From Actinomadura sp. K4S16 (lineage in GTDB: Bacteria; Actinomycetota; Actinomycetes; Streptosporangiales; Streptosporangiaceae), in assembly GCF_008327685.1 (NCBI RefSeq), contig NZ_BDDE01000019.1:186001-250000 (forward strand): DNA of 64,000 nt, given 5' to 3'. The notes under the pieces were generated by a model. That model ran no database searches and was not told the DNA's origin. It saw nothing but the letters and a program-made list of their open reading frames with translations. Shown piece after piece: positions 24,126 to 33,724 of the stretch; the first letter of the stretch is position 1, and the number at the start of each line of letters is the position of its first letter. The position numbers were made by a program, and so were the translations under genes.

Positions 24126-24530
24126 GGCCCGACCTCCGTTCCAAGCCCAGACGCCCTGCTACCCGGCCGGGACACTCCGGCGGGCAGCCTCTCCGACGCC
24201 CCACCAGAGATCAACTTGTTTTCGAACGTCCAGCCCAGACCGCCGCTCGGTCTCCACCCGAGCCGGGTGAGCCCCAGGACCTGCCCGTCACGCTGACCGC
24301 CGTGATGACGCTCTTCCCGGCCTGGCGGGTCGCCCAGCTCCCCGGTGTTCGGTTGCGGCGGAGAGTAAAGGGAAGCTCAATTCTCTGACTACGGACAGTG
24401 AAGTGAGCTTTGCTGGAGGCAACGACGAGCTCCCTCTTGTGACATATGGTCGCGACACAATCACATAGGGCGTTCTTGGGGGGAGATTCGGCGAATGTTA
24501 CGTTCGTCGCTACCCTCCGGAGGTGATCAA
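24126..24530. other. Intergenic region between RNA ligase and secreted protein genes
   Basis: About 400 bp without a convincing gene. The right part (24370-24480) is less GC-rich and probably holds the promoter of the secreted protein gene. GGAGGTGA precedes its GTG start. No other structure was recognised. Confidence 0.5.
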
Positions 24531-25829
24531 GTGGACTACCGGCGCAAGCTGAGGGTCGGCGCCGTGAGCGTCGCCCTGCCGGTCGTCATGGTCGGCGGTG
24601 TCTTCGCATTTCCCGGCACATCGGACGTCCCCCTCTCGCCGGTCTCCGCTGCCGCGGCGGCGGCCCCCGGGAAGGCCGACTTCGTGATCAAGAGGGGTGC
24701 CGGCAAGGCGAAGGTCGTCAGGGCGCTCGACAAGAAGCTGAAGAAGAGCGGCGTCCAGGCGCTGCTCAACGCCAAGGGCAACCGCAAGCTCCGCGCGGAG
24801 GGCTCGAAGGGCTGTCCCCCGAAGAAGGCCCAAGTTCCGGGCAAGGCGCTCACGTACTGCTGGGCGAGCGGCGAGGACTCCGTCAAGGAGAAATGGATCC
24901 CGCAGGGCGTCTCGAGCGTCTCCGACGCCAAGGACAACGAGAAGTGGGGCAGCGCCGGGTACACCATGGTGGTCACCTGGTACGCGCCGAAGGCGAAGAA
25001 CATCCGCGTCACGTTCGTCAACCTCAAGAAGCGCACGTACCGGCACGTGCTGCTGGTCATGCCCGGCATGACGAAGGGGAAGAAGCCCAGCTACAGGGAC
25101 ATCGAGAGTCACGCGGGAGGGGTCGCCTGGTATGGCAACCACCTCTACGTCGCCGAGACACAGCTCGGTCTGCGGGTGTTCGACATGCGCCGGATCTTCG
25201 ACCTCGGCAAGAGCGAGAACGGCACCACCAAGAAGAAGGGCCGGGTCGGCCTGCACGGCAAGACGTACTACGGCCACGGCTACCGGTACGTGATGCCGCA
25301 GGTGGGCAGCTGGGTGAACGCCAAGGGCAAGGGGCCGCTGAAGAGCTGCAAGGCCGGCGGCCCGCCCAAGTGGTCCTGGGTGTCGGTCGACCGCAGCGGG
25401 GTGGACTCCCTGGTCACCGGCGAGTACTGCCCGAAGGGCTCGGGCAGGAACGCGCCGAACGGCCGCATGGCCACCTGGCGGCTGAGGAACGGGGAGCCGT
25501 CCACCGGCGCCGACGGACGGGCCCGCGCGCTCGCGGTCTCCACCTTGCCGGTCAAACGGGTCCAGGGCGGCGTGACCGCGTATCTCAACGGCGGCGAAGA
25601 ACACGCCTGGTTCGGCCACAACGCCACAGGCAAGGGCGCCCGCCCGGGAGTCCTCCTGCACGCCGTGTGGAACCGAAGTAAGGGCCGCTGGGAGAAGAAG
25701 AGCACGCAGAGCCTCGCCAGAGGCCCCGAGGACCTGAGCTGCTACCGCGGCCAGGACCGCATCTGGACGGTCGCCGAACACGCAAAGCAACGCGCCCTCT
25801 ACGGCGTCCCCGTCACCAAGTGCGGCTGA
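24531..25829 (+). CDS. Secreted protein of unknown function
   Basis: A 432-residue exported protein. After MDYRRKLRVG a hydrophobic helix and an Ala-rich run ending near SAAAAAAPG form a signal peptide. The mature part is Lys/Gly/Trp-rich, with blocks such as GGVAWYGNHLYVAETQLGLRVFDM that resemble beta-propeller blades, and several Cys residues that could pair outside the cell. I do not recognise a catalytic motif. The GTG at 24531 is chosen over the ATG 36 bases earlier because a near-perfect GGAGGTGA stands at the right distance. Confidence 0.7.
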   Translation: MDYRRKLRVGAVSVALPVVMVGGVFAFPGTSDVPLSPVSAAAAAAPGKADFVIKRGAGKAKVVRALDKKLKKSGVQALLNAKGNRKLRAEGSKGCPPKKAQVPGKALTYCWASGEDSVKEKWIPQGVSSVSDAKDNEKWGSAGYTMVVTWYAPKAKNIRVTFVNLKKRTYRHVLLVMPGMTKGKKPSYRDIESHAGGVAWYGNHLYVAETQLGLRVFDMRRIFDLGKSENGTTKKKGRVGLHGKTYYGHGYRYVMPQVGSWVNAKGKGPLKSCKAGGPPKWSWVSVDRSGVDSLVTGEYCPKGSGRNAPNGRMATWRLRNGEPSTGADGRARALAVSTLPVKRVQGGVTAYLNGGEEHAWFGHNATGKGARPGVLLHAVWNRSKGRWEKKSTQSLARGPEDLSCYRGQDRIWTVAEHAKQRALYGVPVTKCG

Positions 25830-25868
25830 TCCCTCAGGCCGACCCCGGCATGCAGGCGGGGAAAGGGC

Positions 25869-28800
25869 TTAGAGGGCGATGCCGTCGGTGTAGACGAGGC
25901 GTTCGGTCGTGGTGCCGTCGGCGGTGTCGGATGGCAGGCGTTCGTATTCCATGACGGTGACGCGGAGGCGTTCGCCTGGTGGGCGCGGGGTCCCGACGAC
26001 CGGGATCTCACCTATGGACGCCAGTTGCCGGCCTTCCTCGTCGAACTGCGGGCGGAGCTCGGTGACGGTTCCGGGGACGACCCGCCAGCCGATCACGTCG
26101 TCGGGAACCGCCGTGTCGCGGTACTCGAGGCGGGCGGTCATGCGTGCGCCCTCGGGTGCCTGGTAGGACGGGCCGCTGACGGACACGCCCAGCTGCGGCT
26201 TCGAGACGGTGAGGGTCCGGTCGGGCAGGGTGCGCACGATGTCGGTCTGGACGATCTCGGACAGGTGCAGGCCGGGAAGCGAGTCCGGCTGGTATCGGGC
26301 CAGGGCAAGACGCACGAAGGGGGAGTACGTGTTCCCGGTGTCGATGTCGATGTCGCAGAACCATCGTCCGGTGTCGGGATCGTAGGCGGGGCGGTGTCCG
26401 AGGACGGTGACGTTCAGGCGCTCCAGGACGGGCGGCAGCCCGAGTCCGCTGGCGGTCGTGACGCTCGCCGGGAACGAGCCCGCGGTCAGGAAACCCAGCG
26501 ATTCCGACACGTGGACGGGATCGCGGCCCACGAGGCTCACCAGCGAGGAGGCGGGTTCGTCCGGCAGCGGGGTCTCACCGGCGACGAGGACGCCGAGCAG
26601 TTCGCCGTCCCCGGAGGAGAACCAGGGGCGTTCCAGGTAGACGCGGATACCGCCGCCGCGCCGGCGGCGAGTGATCGTCTCCTCGCCGGTGGCGGTCTCC
26701 CATGCCTGGGTCGGGACGCAGTACAGGACGCGCGGCGCGGCCGGAGGCGCGCTGCTGGGCACTTCGACCGTGACCGGCCGGCCGTCCCTCGACAACCGCC
26801 CGTCGGCGAACTCGGGCGGGAAGTACTCGCGGAACGCCGACGCGGCCGTGGCCCGGTAGGTGATCCTGCGGTGCTTGGTGTCGCCCAGTTCCTGCCTGGT
26901 GGGCATGGGCGGGGTCAGCATGCTGCCCGCCCGGGTGTTGAAGGTCAGGGCGCCGCCGGTCAGCTTGCAGGGCACCTCCTCGGGAACGGAGTCGCCGGCG
27001 TACTTCGCGGCGAGCGCGAGCGGGAGCCGGAAGACCTGCGCCGAGCCGTCGCGTTCGAAGGGGTGGCCGAGGGCCGGGTCGTCGACCTGCTCCCGCCATT
27101 CGGCGAGCAGGTCGATCCGTTCGGTGGTGTGCGGGCTGACCGTCACCTGGCCGAACAGGTGGACGAACGTGTCGCCCCGGTCCCGCGCGAACCCCGGCCA
27201 CAGCTCCAGGTCCGGCGCCGCCAGGGGGCGCTGGACGGCGTGCACGAGCTCCACCTCCCGCCACGGCGTGACCATCCAGTGCCGGTTGTTCCGGGCGGCG
27301 AGCATGACGGGATCCAGTTGCCCGGTGTCGAGCTCCTCCCGGCACCAGGCGAGGACGCCCATGAGGTCGGAGACCTCGTCCGGCGCGGCCCGCGAGGCCA
27401 CCCGGACGGTGGCGGTGCGGCCCTGCGGCAGCGGGACGGTCAGGACGCGGGAGCCCGCGTCCCATTGCGGTGCGGCGTCCCCGTCGGCGATCCGCAGCCG
27501 GAAGGAGCGCGGCCGGTGCCACTGCGCTCCGTCCCAGCCGACCTCGACGGCGTCGGCCCCCGGCAGGCCGTGCACGACCGCGCCGGCGGACATCGGGTCC
27601 GGCAGGTAGGGCACGGCGAGGTCGTCCCCGGTGTGGACGACGTAGCGGTCGATCTCCGTCCCGTCCGGCCGGGTGACCGTCACGACCTCGACGCCAGGCA
27701 GGGACGGGTCGTCCAGCGCTCCGCTCTCCCTGCGGGCCAGGTCGTACACCTCGCGCCGGGCCGCCGGGTCGGGCGAGCCGATTGCGGCGTCGAGCATGCC
27801 GTGCCACTCCACCAGCTGCAGCGCGGCCTTGGGGGCGACGACGTGCCGTTCGTCCTCGGCCGCGTACGCCGGATGCCCCTGCTCCCGGACGAGCGGGTCC
27901 TCGTTGAACGCCCGGGTGTAGTCGGGGGCGGACTGCCCGGGAGTGCTGCGGATCACCAGCCGGTCGACGGTCTGCCCCTCGGTGAACCGGCTCCGCGGCA
28001 TCAGCGGTGGCGCGGGCACGGGTTCGAAGCGGCGGAAGACGGCAGGTTCCCCGCCCGGCAGCCGGTAGTCCCGACCGAGGTCGGGGGCCTCGGCGAGGGC
28101 GGGGCCGTTGCCGGCCAGGTCGACCGTCCGCACCCGGAACCGGTAGCGGCGCCCGAACCGGAGCCGGGGCAGCGAGCCGGGCAGCACCGCGGCCTCGATC
28201 TCCAGCGGTAGGGCGGTCGACGCCGTGTTGGGGATCCGCTTGGGCATGGTGGCGGGGTCGGCGGGGTCGGGTGAGCGGGGGTCCTCGCTGAGCACCTTTC
28301 CGGGACGGGGGCCGGAGAGGCTCCACCCGTCCCAGCTGACGACGCGCTCGTGCACGTAGAGCCGCGCGGCGTTGGCCCCGGCCGGACGGGCCAGGCTCAC
28401 CTGGAAGAACCCCTCGGCGCGGACGGCCTGGGCGGAGTTGGCGGGGTCGCCTGGCACCGTGTAGTCGACGGACCGTTCGTGCAGGGAGAACCAGCGCCCG
28501 GCGTCCTCGTCCCACACGTCCAGCCGGTGCCCGCGCACCAGATCGTCGGCGAACAGGACGATGGTGCTGTGCCGTGCGAGGTCCTCCTCCAGGCGGGCGG
28601 CCAGGTCCAGGTCGTCCATCAGGAAGGCGGCGCGGCCGTCGCGGACGAGGGAGAAGCCGCTGGTGCGGAGGGCCGGGAACCCGGAGGCGTCGGTCGGCTC
28701 CATGGCCAGTGCCTTCTGGACGGCGCCGTCGATGTCGACCTGCTCCACCGAGAACTGCTCCTCGGGCAGCATGATCAGCCCTCGGGTCAGGGAGCCGAGC

Positions 28801-29570
28801 TTGGTCGCCCCCCGCCCTCGCGCGGCGAACAGGTCGGGCTCGCGGACGTACCACGTGTACGGCATGACGTCGGTGGAGGCGCCCGCGGGAAGCAGCGACT
28901 GCCAGGAGGGGATGAGCCGGACGGCCTGGTCCATGTCGCCGCGCGGTGCCCGGTCGGCGGGCACGGACAGGTCGAACACCAGGCCGAGCCGCCGCAGCAG
29001 GTGCGGGTGGTCGCCCAGCGCCGACAGCATCTGGTGGAAGTCGATCTCCGGCTGGTCGGGCCGGACGCCCTCGCCGGCCTGCCGGTGGAAGTCCTCGAAC
29101 CGCGCCCGTGCCTCCTGGTCGTAGCTCACCGTCTCGGACCTGGGCAGTTCGGTGGGGGTGGCCGTCGCCGTGGCCGCGTACCCGGTGCGGGTCGCCGACG
29201 ACATCCGCCGGGCCGGGTAGGTCATGACCTGCCTCGGCCGGTGGTGGTCGGGCACATGGGAGCGGACGGGTGTGCGCGGGCCGAACAGCGCCCGCCACAA
29301 CGCCGGGTCGGGCGGCGGGCCCACCGGCCGCGCGGGGCCCGGCGAGTCGTGTGGATCATCGGTTCGCACCGTGAACGCGGCCGTGGCCAGGCGGGACGGC
29401 CAGTCCAGGAAGTCCGGGAAGCGCTCCAGCCTCAGGTCCCACCCTTCGTCCGCGTCCTGGGGTTCGTCGGAGAGCAGGCGGGGTGCGACGAACACCGACA
29501 GGCGCAGCGTGCCGTCCGGGTGGAAACCGGCCGGGAGGGCGATCCACTTGATCAGCTGGCTGATGCTCAT
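25869..29570 (-). CDS. Very large protein of unknown function (1233 aa), last gene of holin/zincin operon
   Basis: A 1233-residue protein without recognisable catalytic motif, signal peptide or membrane helix. It opens MSISQLIKWIALPAGF and is mostly beta-rich, with an Ig-like segment around FRVRTVDLAGNGPALAEAP, then many Trp/Asp-rich blocks and a C-terminal tail with LRVTVMEYERLP. The upstream 971-residue gene ends 13 bp before its start, so both are co-transcribed. Length and composition suggest a large structural or surface-exposed protein. I cannot name the family. Long open frames on the other strand are products of GC bias. Confidence 0.75.
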   Translation of the reverse strand: MSISQLIKWIALPAGFHPDGTLRLSVFVAPRLLSDEPQDADEGWDLRLERFPDFLDWPSRLATAAFTVRTDDPHDSPGPARPVGPPPDPALWRALFGPRTPVRSHVPDHHRPRQVMTYPARRMSSATRTGYAATATATPTELPRSETVSYDQEARARFEDFHRQAGEGVRPDQPEIDFHQMLSALGDHPHLLRRLGLVFDLSVPADRAPRGDMDQAVRLIPSWQSLLPAGASTDVMPYTWYVREPDLFAARGRGATKLGSLTRGLIMLPEEQFSVEQVDIDGAVQKALAMEPTDASGFPALRTSGFSLVRDGRAAFLMDDLDLAARLEEDLARHSTIVLFADDLVRGHRLDVWDEDAGRWFSLHERSVDYTVPGDPANSAQAVRAEGFFQVSLARPAGANAARLYVHERVVSWDGWSLSGPRPGKVLSEDPRSPDPADPATMPKRIPNTASTALPLEIEAAVLPGSLPRLRFGRRYRFRVRTVDLAGNGPALAEAPDLGRDYRLPGGEPAVFRRFEPVPAPPLMPRSRFTEGQTVDRLVIRSTPGQSAPDYTRAFNEDPLVREQGHPAYAAEDERHVVAPKAALQLVEWHGMLDAAIGSPDPAARREVYDLARRESGALDDPSLPGVEVVTVTRPDGTEIDRYVVHTGDDLAVPYLPDPMSAGAVVHGLPGADAVEVGWDGAQWHRPRSFRLRIADGDAAPQWDAGSRVLTVPLPQGRTATVRVASRAAPDEVSDLMGVLAWCREELDTGQLDPVMLAARNNRHWMVTPWREVELVHAVQRPLAAPDLELWPGFARDRGDTFVHLFGQVTVSPHTTERIDLLAEWREQVDDPALGHPFERDGSAQVFRLPLALAAKYAGDSVPEEVPCKLTGGALTFNTRAGSMLTPPMPTRQELGDTKHRRITYRATAASAFREYFPPEFADGRLSRDGRPVTVEVPSSAPPAAPRVLYCVPTQAWETATGEETITRRRRGGGIRVYLERPWFSSGDGELLGVLVAGETPLPDEPASSLVSLVGRDPVHVSESLGFLTAGSFPASVTTASGLGLPPVLERLNVTVLGHRPAYDPDTGRWFCDIDIDTGNTYSPFVRLALARYQPDSLPGLHLSEIVQTDIVRTLPDRTLTVSKPQLGVSVSGPSYQAPEGARMTARLEYRDTAVPDDVIGWRVVPGTVTELRPQFDEEGRQLASIGEIPVVGTPRPPGERLRVTVMEYERLPSDTADGTTTERLVYTDGIAL

Positions 29571-29583
29571 CGTCGTCGGCTCC

Positions 29584-32499
29584 TCAGGCGAAGGCCAGGC
29601 AGTAGGCGTCCCAGTCGGCCGGTTCCACGCACTCCTCGAAGGTGGGGTCGCCGGGAGAACCCTCGAAGCTCTTCTCCAGCGAGAGCGTCACGGTCTTGCT
29701 GAAGAACAGCACCCGGACGCTCAGCGTCACGCTGCCCACCCCGCGCACCACGCTGATCCTGCGGCCCTCGATCGTCCTCTTCTCGTACTCGAGGGCCAGG
29801 TAGAACTCGACGGAGACGCTGACGATGCCCAGCACCGACAGGTAGCCGCCGCAGCGCACGTAGCCGGTGACCTTCGCGGCGCCGTCCGTCCAGCGGAAGT
29901 AGACCCCGCCCATCAGGTAGACGCCGCCGCTGGCCACCCCGAGGTCCAGCGCGACGGAGCCGCCGAACTCCAGGGCGCCCTCGACCGAGACGACGCCCTC
30001 GGTGCCGACCTCCAGGGCGAAGAACCCGCCGCCGCCGAACGCCATGATGGTCAGCACGAACGGGCTGTGCCGCTCGGAGAGCGCGAACCTCAGCCGGGTC
30101 GGCTCGTCGCCGAACGGGATGGTCAGGACCGCCGAGACCACCAGGTTCTGCAGGTTGAACACCCCGACCTGGGCAGAGGGCACGGCCAGCGCGTACCCGG
30201 CCCTGACGCCCTCCGGCGTCACGTCCACGAGCGAGCCCGCGCCGAAGCAGTCCTTGGGCAGGAGGTTCTGGAGCTCGTTGACGAAGTCGAGTTCGCCCTG
30301 GAAGGTCAGCTCGACGCCGCGGGCGGAGACGTCCGGCTTGACCCCGGGCCGCGAGGCGAACGTGAGCTCGTCGAACTCCGCCCTGGCGACCCCGGCGAAC
30401 TCGATCGCGAACGCGCGGAGCGTCCCGGTGACGGTCGTGGTCACCGTTCCGCCCGTGCCGCGCAGCATCCGCGCGTCCAGGAGGAGCCAGGCCCGGTCCA
30501 GGTCGAGGCGGCCCAGGCCGGCCAGGTCGATGCTGCGCAGCGCCGGTTTCCACAGGTACTGCAGCTCGGTCCCGTCCGGGACGCGCGTCGTCCGCAGGAT
30601 CGGGACGGGCAGCGATGGCTCCTTCGCCGCCGCCAGCCTGGTCCGCATCTCCTCGGTGAGCTGCTGCTGCGACGGGAAAGCCGTGGCGTCCAGCGGGGTG
30701 GTGACCGCGGCCAGCACCTTCGCCAGGGGCACCGACCCGAGCAGCTTGGCCCCCGCGAACACCGCCGCCAGCTGGTCTTCGGTGAAGGTGTCGGCGGTGG
30801 CGAGGGCGTCCGGCAGGACTCCGCCGCGACTGGAGATCGTGTTCAGCGTTGCGGCGGGGCTGGCCAGGCCGCCCACCTGGTCGGCGCCCAGGTTGAGAGG
30901 GACCCCATCGGCCAGTGCGAGGAACGCCCCGGACGCCGCGTGGTCCAAGCCGTCGTCCACGTAGGCCTGGAGGTAGGTCACGGTCCGCTCCGCCGCCTCG
31001 CCGGTGAGCTCCTCGATCGCCGGGACCAGGATGGCCGCCCTCTCCATCGTCAGGGCGGCCGCGTCCGGCAGGTCGAATGTCATGTTCCGCACGGGAAAGG
31101 ACGTGCTGGCGCCCCCGTCGTCGGCCAGCGCGACCACCTGGTTGCCCAGCGGACGGGTCCGCCGCTCTTCCGGCCCGTCGCGGTAGACCGGGTCCGGCAG
31201 CGGCGCCGACGCCGGGACGAAGACCGCCGGAAGGGTGAAGGTGACCTGGCCGCCCCGCGAGTCGGTCCCGATGACCGTGAAGAAGTGGTCCTTCCCGGAG
31301 TCGAGCCGGATCCAGAACGGCTCGCGCTCGTCGGTGTCGGAGGCGAGCGGCGGGGTCACCGTGTCGGTGATGCGCAGCGAGGCGAACGGGAGGTCCCGCC
31401 CCCCGTACCGGACCTCCGGTTCCTGGACGGTGATGAACCTGCGCCGGACCAGCACCGCGACCGGCCAGCCCTTCTCGTCGGTGTCGAACACCCGCTCGCG
31501 GATCTCGGTGATCGCCGCGCGGTGCCCGGTGTGCAGCCGCCCGCGCTCCACCACCCGCACGTACTGGTCGCGGCCCAGCCCGGTGACGTGGTGGTAGTGC
31601 TCGACGGCGGGGTTGGGGACGCCCAACTCCTGGAGGAGCCGCACGAAGGCGTCGACGTCGTGGCGGACGTCGGGGTAGTCCCACTGGCCCCGCATCCGCA
31701 CGGACGCGCCGAGCGGGGTCAGCATGAACCGCTCGGTGTAGAGGGGCTGGGGCCGGTAGGAGCCGGCCTGCCACGCCTCCACGATCAGCTGCCAGGCCAG
31801 ATTCTGATCGATGCCCAGGCGGGCGGCGGCCTCCAGCACCGGGCCCTGCACCGGAGGCGGGATCTCATCGGTGTTGACCAGGAAGAGCACGTCTTCGAGC
31901 TGCGCCTCCGTCGGCAGCGACCACGGCCTGGCCGGACGTCCCCGCCTGAGCCCGAAGGCGCGCAACCGCAGCTCGGCCGGGGGCCCTTCGACGGGGACGA
32001 GCTGGGTGTGCCACACCTCGGTGCGCCCGTCCGCCGTGAACGGCCTGGTCCGGTGCCACCACCGGGCGTCGTTCTCATGGCAGATCAGCAGCCGGGCCGG
32101 GAACTCGATGGCCGTGACCGGAAGGCCGCCGATGGTCGTCGGGTCGCCGGGGTCGTCGGGCGTGAAGGAGCGCGGCACCGTCTGGCTGTTGAGGCGGCCG
32201 GGCGGCCACCAGGTCAGGATGCCCTCGACCGAGAACTCGATCTCCTCCACGCCTTCGGCCAGGGTGAGGACAAGCCTGCTGGGGCCGGCGACGAACGCCG
32301 GGAGCGGCCTCGGCGGGACCTCGCCCACGCCGATCGACGCCTCCAGGACGTGCTGCGGCGGCAGGTGGACGAGGAGATGCGCGGGCCGCGACCGGTCGGC
32401 CCTCGCCAGCCGGCCCCCGTCGACCACCAGGTTCACCAGTTCGACGTCCAGCACCAGGAGGTCGTCGGGCCGGACCACAGTGAAGCGCTCACCCGCCAT
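29584..32499 (-). CDS. Large beta-rich protein of unknown function (971 aa)
   Basis: A 971-residue protein. The N-terminal half has WWPPGRLN and similar hydrophobic blocks; the middle (about 480-620) is helical and Ala-rich; the C-terminal 250 residues are a run of short strands (ALEVGTEGVVSVEGALEFGG, VYLMGGVYFRWTDG) like a beta-barrel or solenoid. No signal peptide. No motif was recognised. The ATG at 32499 lies 24 bases after a GGAGGG, an unusually long gap, so the start is uncertain. It is followed after 13 bp by the 1233-residue gene and preceded by the holin-like gene. Confidence 0.72.
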   Translation of the reverse strand: MAGERFTVVRPDDLLVLDVELVNLVVDGGRLARADRSRPAHLLVHLPPQHVLEASIGVGEVPPRPLPAFVAGPSRLVLTLAEGVEEIEFSVEGILTWWPPGRLNSQTVPRSFTPDDPGDPTTIGGLPVTAIEFPARLLICHENDARWWHRTRPFTADGRTEVWHTQLVPVEGPPAELRLRAFGLRRGRPARPWSLPTEAQLEDVLFLVNTDEIPPPVQGPVLEAAARLGIDQNLAWQLIVEAWQAGSYRPQPLYTERFMLTPLGASVRMRGQWDYPDVRHDVDAFVRLLQELGVPNPAVEHYHHVTGLGRDQYVRVVERGRLHTGHRAAITEIRERVFDTDEKGWPVAVLVRRRFITVQEPEVRYGGRDLPFASLRITDTVTPPLASDTDEREPFWIRLDSGKDHFFTVIGTDSRGGQVTFTLPAVFVPASAPLPDPVYRDGPEERRTRPLGNQVVALADDGGASTSFPVRNMTFDLPDAAALTMERAAILVPAIEELTGEAAERTVTYLQAYVDDGLDHAASGAFLALADGVPLNLGADQVGGLASPAATLNTISSRGGVLPDALATADTFTEDQLAAVFAGAKLLGSVPLAKVLAAVTTPLDATAFPSQQQLTEEMRTRLAAAKEPSLPVPILRTTRVPDGTELQYLWKPALRSIDLAGLGRLDLDRAWLLLDARMLRGTGGTVTTTVTGTLRAFAIEFAGVARAEFDELTFASRPGVKPDVSARGVELTFQGELDFVNELQNLLPKDCFGAGSLVDVTPEGVRAGYALAVPSAQVGVFNLQNLVVSAVLTIPFGDEPTRLRFALSERHSPFVLTIMAFGGGGFFALEVGTEGVVSVEGALEFGGSVALDLGVASGGVYLMGGVYFRWTDGAAKVTGYVRCGGYLSVLGIVSVSVEFYLALEYEKRTIEGRRISVVRGVGSVTLSVRVLFFSKTVTLSLEKSFEGSPGDPTFEECVEPADWDAYCLAFA

Positions 32500-32722
32500 G
32501 GGTCCGATAATGCGCCCGATTCCCTCCTGATATATGAGGATCTTCCGGCCGCAGCTGGCCAGAATTGTCATCGTTGGTCGCCGTCATGGTCGACGCGGAG
32601 ATCGTCGCGGTCTTGGGAAACGACAATTGGGAGAAACTTCGGGTTTCATGCCGAAATGGCGAGCCCTTCAGGGCTCGCCGGGGACGCTCCGGTCATCCCC
32701 AGGCGCGGACGCTCGGCGTTCG

Positions 32723-33001
32723 TCAACCGGGCTGCTGACCGGTCTGGGTCGGGTCCTGGGGCAGGACGCTGGCGGCGTTGTGCAGGAAGGAGACGACCGC
32801 CGTGATGAGCGCCGCCAGGCAGGCGTAACCGAAGGTCTGCCAATATCCGGTGGAGAGGACGACGGTTCCCGCGCCGGCGCTCGGGAATGCGCTCGCGAGC
32901 CCCTGCAGCAGGGTGCGCAGCGCTCGCAACGAGGCGACCCGGAGCTTCGCGGCGAACGTCTGTCCCGGTGAGCTGCCGATGAGTGCGGTCGTCACGGCCA
33001 T
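32723..33001 (-). CDS. Small holin-like membrane protein
   Basis: A 92-residue protein like r1t/phiC31-type phage holins: a basic amphipathic segment AAKLRVASLRALRTLLQGLAS, a short polar turn, a second hydrophobic helix YACLAALITAVVSFLHNAAS and a polar Pro/Gln tail. Holins make pores in the inner membrane that let a lysin or protein out. The ATG at 33001 is supported by AGGAGG seven bases upstream. No phage structural or integrase gene is adjacent; the gene sits between a zincin gene and two giant genes on the same strand. Confidence 0.65.
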   Translation of the reverse strand: MAVTTALIGSSPGQTFAAKLRVASLRALRTLLQGLASAFPSAGAGTVVLSTGYWQTFGYACLAALITAVVSFLHNAASVLPQDPTQTGQQPG

Positions 33002-33061
33002 GATCATTCCTCCTGACGCGAGCGTGCCTCGTGGATCGACCGCCGCGTTCCGGGCGGTGCG

Positions 33062-33697
33062 CTATTCGTTGTCGGCGAACGGGAGGGCCCGTCCGAACGC
33101 GCAGTCCAGGGCGAACTGGGAATAGGACCATGCGTTGAGGAGGGCGAGTCCGGCATCCATCTTCTGGTAGTTTTCAAAGCCAGGTTGGGCATTGTCCTGA
33201 ATGAGCTGATTGTTCTGCCAGTGGGCGCATTCATGCACCGTGATCTCGGCCCGCTTGAGCGGTCCGAGATCCGCGAACCCCGCGGCGAAATAGATCGAGT
33301 CGGGCCACAAGGGCCCGGGCGGCGGCTCCCCTGCGACGCGAGGCCCCCGTAGAACGAAGGCCTTCGTCCGCGGCCCGAACACGGACTCCGAGGGGTCGCG
33401 GAAGATCGCGTTGGCGTTCGCGTCCGCGAGCGTGTCGGCGATGCCCTGGTAAACGGAGTCGATCGAGGTCAGGAGTTCCTGGAGGGTGGTGACGCGCGGA
33501 AACAGGCCGAAGGTGTCGATGGGCATGACCGGTTGCTTGAAGTGCGCCCAGACCTTGTCGAAGTTGCGGAGCACGCCGACGGGGACCGGCAGGCTGCGGA
33601 CCCGGAAGTCGATCAGCTCGCGGAGTACGTCGCGGGTCCGCGCGACGGCGGACCTGGCGAGCGGTAACCCGCTGATGGCCGCATCACGTGACGACAC
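33062..33697 (-). CDS. Putative zincin metallopeptidase (HExxH)
   Basis: A 211-residue protein with HECAHWQNN, a zinc-binding HExxH motif, in a helix after GPLKRAEITV. The following NAWSYSQFALDCAFG resembles the third-ligand region of aspzincin-like (M35-type) peptidases, though the usual Asp is replaced by Trp, so activity is not certain. No signal peptide. The GTG at 33697 has GGAGG five bases before it and is favoured over an ATG four codons upstream without a ribosome site. It is 27 bp downstream of the peptidoglycan-binding-like gene. Confidence 0.65.
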   Translation of the reverse strand: MSSRDAAISGLPLARSAVARTRDVLRELIDFRVRSLPVPVGVLRNFDKVWAHFKQPVMPIDTFGLFPRVTTLQELLTSIDSVYQGIADTLADANANAIFRDPSESVFGPRTKAFVLRGPRVAGEPPPGPLWPDSIYFAAGFADLGPLKRAEITVHECAHWQNNQLIQDNAQPGFENYQKMDAGLALLNAWSYSQFALDCAFGRALPFADNE

Positions 33698-33724
33698 CGG
33701 GACCTCCATGGAGTGAGGGGCCGC

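Noticed and set aside
29224..32805. A plus-strand open frame of about 1190 codons antisense to the 971-residue gene
   Set aside because: Its translation is dominated by Arg, Gly, Pro and Ala in a codon-position pattern typical of antisense frames in GC-rich DNA; no ribosome site or family likeness.
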